Assembly: GCA_020697475.1 (NCBI GenBank)
Contig: JAJFMO010000295.1
Coordinates: forward strand, 1 to 8,457
Source of the DNA: Paenibacillaceae bacterium
GTDB taxonomy: Bacteria > Bacillota > Bacilli > Paenibacillales > NBRC-103111
Reading direction: 5' to 3'
Length of the DNA stretch: 8,457 bases
The translations under genes were made by a program, and so were the position numbers. Shown in pieces: positions 7,019-8,457 of this stretch (positions are counted from its first letter, which is position 1; each line of letters begins with the position of its first letter). The notes beneath the pieces were generated by a model. The model was not told the origin of the DNA. It saw only the letters and a program-made list of their open reading frames with translations, and made no database searches.

Positions 7019-7027
7019 AATTTTTTT
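6997..7027 (+). terminator. Probable intrinsic terminator formed by the last repeat unit
   Basis: TAACGATTG (6997-7005) pairs with CAGTCGTTA (7009-7017) across a TCG triloop, giving nine pairs including one G-T wobble. GAA follows, then seven T at 7021-7027. This is the layout of a rho-independent terminator for the solute-binding-protein operon reading on the + strand. The stem is only moderately GC-rich and lies 257 bases after the stop codon at 6740, so activity is likely but not certain. Confidence 0.5.
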
Positions 7028-7075
7028 GCGAGAGCTGGAAAAGTGGATAATGATGTAAAGCGGCGGTTATGGGAG

Positions 7076-8457
7076 ATGAGAGCGCGAATGCGAATGGGCG
7101 GGTTGCTGCTGGCGCTGGCGTTAGTCTGGATGCAATTGGGGTGTCAGTCGGTGGGTAATGGAATGTCGGGAAACGACGGTCAGGTGAAAAAGGGAGCTTC
7201 CGAGCTGGGGCAAGTGTCACATGCGAGTCTGCAGCAGGCGGATGGACAGCCGGTGACGGATGCGCAACGTGTGGAAGCACAACAGGCGGAGGGGCAAGCG
7301 GAGGAAGCGGGGCGCGCGGATCTCGGGAAAGCGGCGGCCGACCAAAGGGAGTCCACGAATGTGGCACCTCAGTTGGTCACCTACCCGCAGCCTGATGGAG
7401 TTCCGGCTTCCCCTTTCTACTCCGTCAAGGTGAAGCAAGCGGATCGCGTACAGAACAGCTTCACCTACATCAGCAAAAATACCTTTCCGCGAGTGAACAT
7501 TTTTAGCGATGATACTTCGTGGACGACTTTTTCTTTTGCCGGAAAAGTGACTGTGGTTGTCGAGACGATGGGCGTAAAGGTGAACACGTGTAAAATTTTG
7601 CCGTCAAGGTTGGGAATCGAGCCGCGAATATACCCGGACCGAGTGGAATTCGACCTAACTCAAGCCGCCAAGTTGTCGGTGGAAATCAATGGCGAGATCC
7701 GCCACCCGCTCCTCGTCTTCGCCGATCCTCCAGAGAGCGAGCCGGTTCCCGAACCGGGCGACAACGTGCTGTATTATGGCCCGGGAGTGCACAACGTCGG
7801 CAAAGTGGAAGTGAAGTCGAACGAGACGGTATACATCGCCGGCGGCGCTTATGTGAAGGGCTACTTCGAAGGTGGCACGAACAAGCACGACGTCGTCATC
7901 CGCGGCCGCGGCGTTTTATCCGGAGAGGACGACCCGCACAAGTCGCACCACATGATTCAAATCATGGGGAACAATACGCACGACATCCGGATCGAAGGGA
8001 TTACGATCGTCAATTCCCCTTGGACGCATATTCGGCTGTGGGGCAAGCATAACACGGTTCGAGATGTCAAAATGATCAGCTGGTACTACAACACGGACGG
8101 AGTTCTTCTCGGTGCGGATTCGTTGCTGGAAGACAGCTTCTTCAAACTGAACGACGATGCGATCAAGCTGTACCATTCGGGCATTACGGTGCGCAATTGC
8201 GTGATCTGGCAGCTGATGAACGGGGCGCCGTTTCAGTTGACGTGGAACGTGTCCCAGCGGACGCGGGATGTAACGGTGTCCGATTGCGACGTCATTCGCG
8301 TCGAGCACTACAAAGACTGGGACAATCGCGGGGTATTCAACTCGATCCATGGAGGAACTGGCTATTTGAGCGATTACGTGTTCCGGAACATTTTTATCGA
8401 AAATGCCAATTTTCGCCTGGTCAAGCTGATCTTCAAAAAGAGCCAATACAACGAGAA
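7076..8457 (+). CDS. Secreted lipoprotein with GH49-like (clan GH-N) beta-helix glycosidase domain, 3' end beyond the window
   Basis: The frame is open from 7019 to the window edge; 460 codons are seen from ATG 7076. The start is uncertain: 7076 has only a weak GGCGG at 9 bases, and ATG 7088 (GGGAG at 12 bases) is also possible. The N-terminus is a signal peptide (MRARMRM, then GGLLLALALVWM) ending MQLGC; Cys23 is the likely lipid site, although Gln at -3 makes the lipobox atypical. Residues about 24-95 are a Gln/Ala/Glu/Gly-rich linker, suited to crossing the cell wall. About 98-215 resemble the Ig-like N-terminal domain of GH49-type enzymes (FAGKVTVVVETMG, IYPDRVEFDL, HPLLVFADPPE). From about 225 comes a parallel beta-helix (VYIAGGAYVKGYFEG, VVIRGRGVLSGED). 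NTDG (Asp341) and NDDAIKL (Asp360, Asp361) give three acidic residues spaced as I recall for the GH49 dextranase catalytic triad, followed by NGAPFQLTW. Polysaccharide cleavage at the cell surface is inferred; GH28-type polygalacturonase is the related alternative. Confidence 0.85.
   Translation, partial: MRARMRMGGLLLALALVWMQLGCQSVGNGMSGNDGQVKKGASELGQVSHASLQQADGQPVTDAQRVEAQQAEGQAEEAGRADLGKAAADQRESTNVAPQLVTYPQPDGVPASPFYSVKVKQADRVQNSFTYISKNTFPRVNIFSDDTSWTTFSFAGKVTVVVETMGVKVNTCKILPSRLGIEPRIYPDRVEFDLTQAAKLSVEINGEIRHPLLVFADPPESEPVPEPGDNVLYYGPGVHNVGKVEVKSNETVYIAGGAYVKGYFEGGTNKHDVVIRGRGVLSGEDDPHKSHHMIQIMGNNTHDIRIEGITIVNSPWTHIRLWGKHNTVRDVKMISWYYNTDGVLLGADSLLEDSFFKLNDDAIKLYHSGITVRNCVIWQLMNGAPFQLTWNVSQRTRDVTVSDCDVIRVEHYKDWDNRGVFNSIHGGTGYLSDYVFRNIFIENANFRLVKLIFKKSQYNE

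Larger units (their letters stand above)
6741..7075. other. Non-coding interval between the solute-binding protein and the beta-helix lipoprotein
   Basis: No credible gene is seen on either strand. From 6741 to 6835 the only structure noted is a short GC-rich hairpin, GGCGG-TCG-CCGCC at 6814-6826, with no T-run. From 6836 to 7018 there is a cluster of four 25-bp repeats, the last of which forms a hairpin ahead of seven T (7021-7027). From 7028 to 7075 a promoter for the downstream gene would be expected; GATAAT at 7046-7051 is a fair -10 but no good -35 is seen at 16-18 bases, so no promoter is called. A GTG at 7043 is in frame with the next gene but lacks a convincing RBS. Confidence 0.7.

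Noticed and set aside
6885..7367. Minus-strand open frame crossing the repeat cluster
   Set aside because: It is Pro/Ala/His-rich without motifs and runs through the repeat and terminator region, so it is not credible as a gene.
7916..8446. Minus-strand open frame opposite the beta-helix gene
   Set aside because: The + strand frame contains a signal peptide and catalytic motifs; the reverse frame has no recognisable features.

Overview
The window looks like part of a carbohydrate-utilisation locus from a Gram-positive bacterium, most likely a Paenibacillaceae member (Paenibacillus/Cohnella type). The evidence is strong AGGAGG-type ribosome binding sites, two lipoprotein signal peptides, moderately high GC, and the gene mix: family 1 ABC solute-binding lipoprotein, cytoplasmic S1 sulfatases, an ADP-ribosylglycohydrolase-fold protein and a beta-helix glycosidase. 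The species assignment is inference. All supported genes are on the + strand.

Layout. 1-65: last 20 codons of an upstream gene, possibly a Gfo/Idh/MocA oxidoreductase. 212-1630: sulfatase 1, with a GTG start set by a good RBS and a CSPAR active-site motif. 1693-3691: an ADP-ribosylglycohydrolase-type multidomain gene broken by a frame change near 3212. The N-terminal frame runs on to a spurious stop at 3672. The true C-terminal domain continues in another frame to 3691 and overlaps the next gene by ATGA. 3688-5277: sulfatase 2, with a CTPSR motif. 5376-6740: solute-binding lipoprotein of an ABC sugar importer. 6741-7075: non-coding, holding four copies of a 25-bp repeat in a two-forward/two-reverse palindromic layout. 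The last copy folds into a hairpin followed by seven T, a probable terminator. 7076-8457 (open at the window edge): a secreted lipoprotein with a long Gln/Ala/Glu-rich linker and a GH49-like (clan GH-N) beta-helix catalytic domain.

How it may work (inference). The cell-surface beta-helix enzyme cuts a polysaccharide. The solute-binding lipoprotein captures the oligosaccharides for an ABC importer whose permeases are not in the window. The two sulfatases have no signal peptide and would remove sulfate groups inside the cell. The ADP-ribosylglycohydrolase-fold protein and an upstream oxidoreductase may process the resulting sugars. The substrate cannot be named from sequence; a sulfated glycan is the simplest reading.

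Most worth a second look: the broken ADP-ribosylglycohydrolase gene, whose junction looks like an internal deletion rather than a simple one-base slip, and the palindromic repeat cluster at 6836-7018.
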